Part shown: positions 63,424 through 64,000 of the stretch, piece after piece
Position numbering within the stretch: position 1 is the stretch's first letter
Layout of the letters: the number at the start of each line of letters is the position of its first letter
From: Bacteroidales bacterium
GTDB taxonomy: Bacteria > Bacteroidota > Bacteroidia > Bacteroidales > ML635J-15
DNA length: 64,000 bases
NCBI GenBank assembly: GCA_003249955.1
Contig: QKHS01000004.1
Coordinates: 34,100-98,099, forward strand
Direction: 5' to 3'
Notes under the pieces: model-generated
What the model was told of the DNA's origin: nothing
What the model saw: the letters and a program-made list of their open reading frames with translations, nothing else
The model's database searches: none
Position numbers and translations under genes: made by a program

Positions 63424-64000
63424 ATTGTTTGTTTTTTATAAGCACTTATTGTGACACTGAAAATACCGGTTTCTCCCGTATTAAATTTTTCTTTTTCAGT
63501 TTCATCCAGATAGTTTGAAAGAATTTCATCAGGAACATTTATATTTTTTTCTTTATGCAAATTAGTATCGGCAAATCCGCTTTGTCCGATGATTTTTAGA
63601 TATTCATTCAGTTGTATTGCCCCGGAAACACACCCGGCATACATTTCGGCATCGTTTTTTAACTTATCGGGTAGGGTGCCTTTGATAACAACATCCGAAA
63701 CACAAAAATGTCCTCCCGGTTTCAAAACCCTGAACATTTCGCCAAAGGCTTTATCCTTATCGGGGACGAGGTTTAAAACACAATTTGAAATAATAACATC
63801 AAATGTATTGTCTTCGAATGGCATCTCTTCGATATCCCCTTTAACAAATTTTACATTTGTATATCCAAGCCTGGAATTATTTATTTTTGCTTTTAAAAGC
63901 ATTTCCTGAGTAAAATCAAGTCCGGTGACTTTACCTTCGCTTCCTACTAAAGCACGTGCAACAAAACAATCGTTTCCGGCACCTGATCCAAGATCGAGAA
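63402..64000 (-). CDS. arsM: Arsenite methyltransferase (5' part beyond the window)
   Basis: About 199 codons visible. SAM motif I LDLGSGAGND is readable at the window edge, followed by KVTGLDFTQEML, PFEDNTFDVIISNCVLNLVPDKDKAFGEMFRVLKPGG, and the arsenite-binding Cys in YAGCVSGAIQ. The C-terminus ends FSVTISAYK, the family form. It methylates arsenite using S-adenosylmethionine. It is the first visible gene of the arsenic operon; a regulator such as arsR would be expected beyond the right edge. Confidence 0.93.
   Translation of the reverse strand, partial: LDLGSGAGNDCFVARALVGSEGKVTGLDFTQEMLLKAKINNSRLGYTNVKFVKGDIEEMPFEDNTFDVIISNCVLNLVPDKDKAFGEMFRVLKPGGHFCVSDVVIKGTLPDKLKNDAEMYAGCVSGAIQLNEYLKIIGQSGFADTNLHKEKNINVPDEILSNYLDETEKEKFNTGETGIFSVTISAYKKQTIWNQITK

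Overview
The window is AT-rich chromosomal DNA from a member of the Bacteroidota, most likely a Bacteroidales/Marinilabiliales-like lineage. Evidence: two C10-family cysteine peptidases with type IX secretion (T9SS) C-terminal sorting domains, a GLPGLI protein beside a TonB-type barrel protein, DUF3078 and DUF6132 proteins, a 3-coathanger-like tail, and many promoters with the Bacteroidota -7 element TAnnTTTG. I see no phage, plasmid or intact insertion sequence. Lineage is inferred from gene content only.

Layout. 1-1 kb: truncated ferredoxin/DUF4405-type membrane protein and a Crp/Fnr regulator. 1.3-8 kb: large T9SS C10 peptidase, GLPGLI protein and outer-membrane barrel protein. 8.2-9.1 kb: decayed Rpn-type nuclease/transposase remnants around a small membrane protein. 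9.2-22.2 kb: mostly housekeeping and accessory enzymes (FAD/Fe-S dehydrogenase, NAD(P)-binding proteins, thioesterase, second C10 peptidase, metallophosphoesterase, nucleoside-type MFS carrier, YjjG). 22.3-23.4 kb: a small redox operon (DUF6132, lipoprotein thioredoxin, ferredoxin) behind a perfect Crp-like palindrome. 23.4-29.7 kb: a secreted pair of unknown function, then holA, rhomboid, gmhB, a degenerate class IV aminotransferase-fold protein, and a BadF-type sugar kinase. 29.7-30.6 kb: a compound repeat element. 30.7-35.1 kb: NfeD/flotillin pair, two tRNA genes, MscS, DUF3078. 35.2-40.3 kb: PadR/PspC pair and uvrA. 40.3-50.3 kb: polysaccharide locus (lytic transglycosylase, WecA-type transferase, Wzc-type kinase, Wza-type export protein, glycosyltransferase, AsnB) with a secreted bleomycin-hydrolase-like peptidase. 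50.3-51 kb: hairpin repeat array. 51-58.9 kb: MFS, a fused PlsC/GNAT acyltransferase (OlsF-like), an aminotransferase, a CarH/LitR-like B12 regulator, YkgJ-type protein, aroE, DUF368. 59-64 kb: arsenic island on the minus strand running off the right edge (arsM, BFD-like protein with a Cys tail, porin, DGC protein, two ArsF-like thioredoxin-fold proteins, arsC, ACR3).

The most unusual material is non-coding. Three unrelated families of phrase-built, self-complementary intergenic repeats occur at 16.9/37.3/60.1 kb, 29.7-30.6 kb and 50.4-51.0 kb, and one copy supplies the last codons and the stop codon of arsC. Among proteins, the aminotransferase-fold protein without its PLP lysine and glutamate, and the B12 regulator with intact Wx9EH photosensor spacing, stand out. 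No clear new defence or mobile system is visible. All assignments are from reading the sequence; no database search was run.
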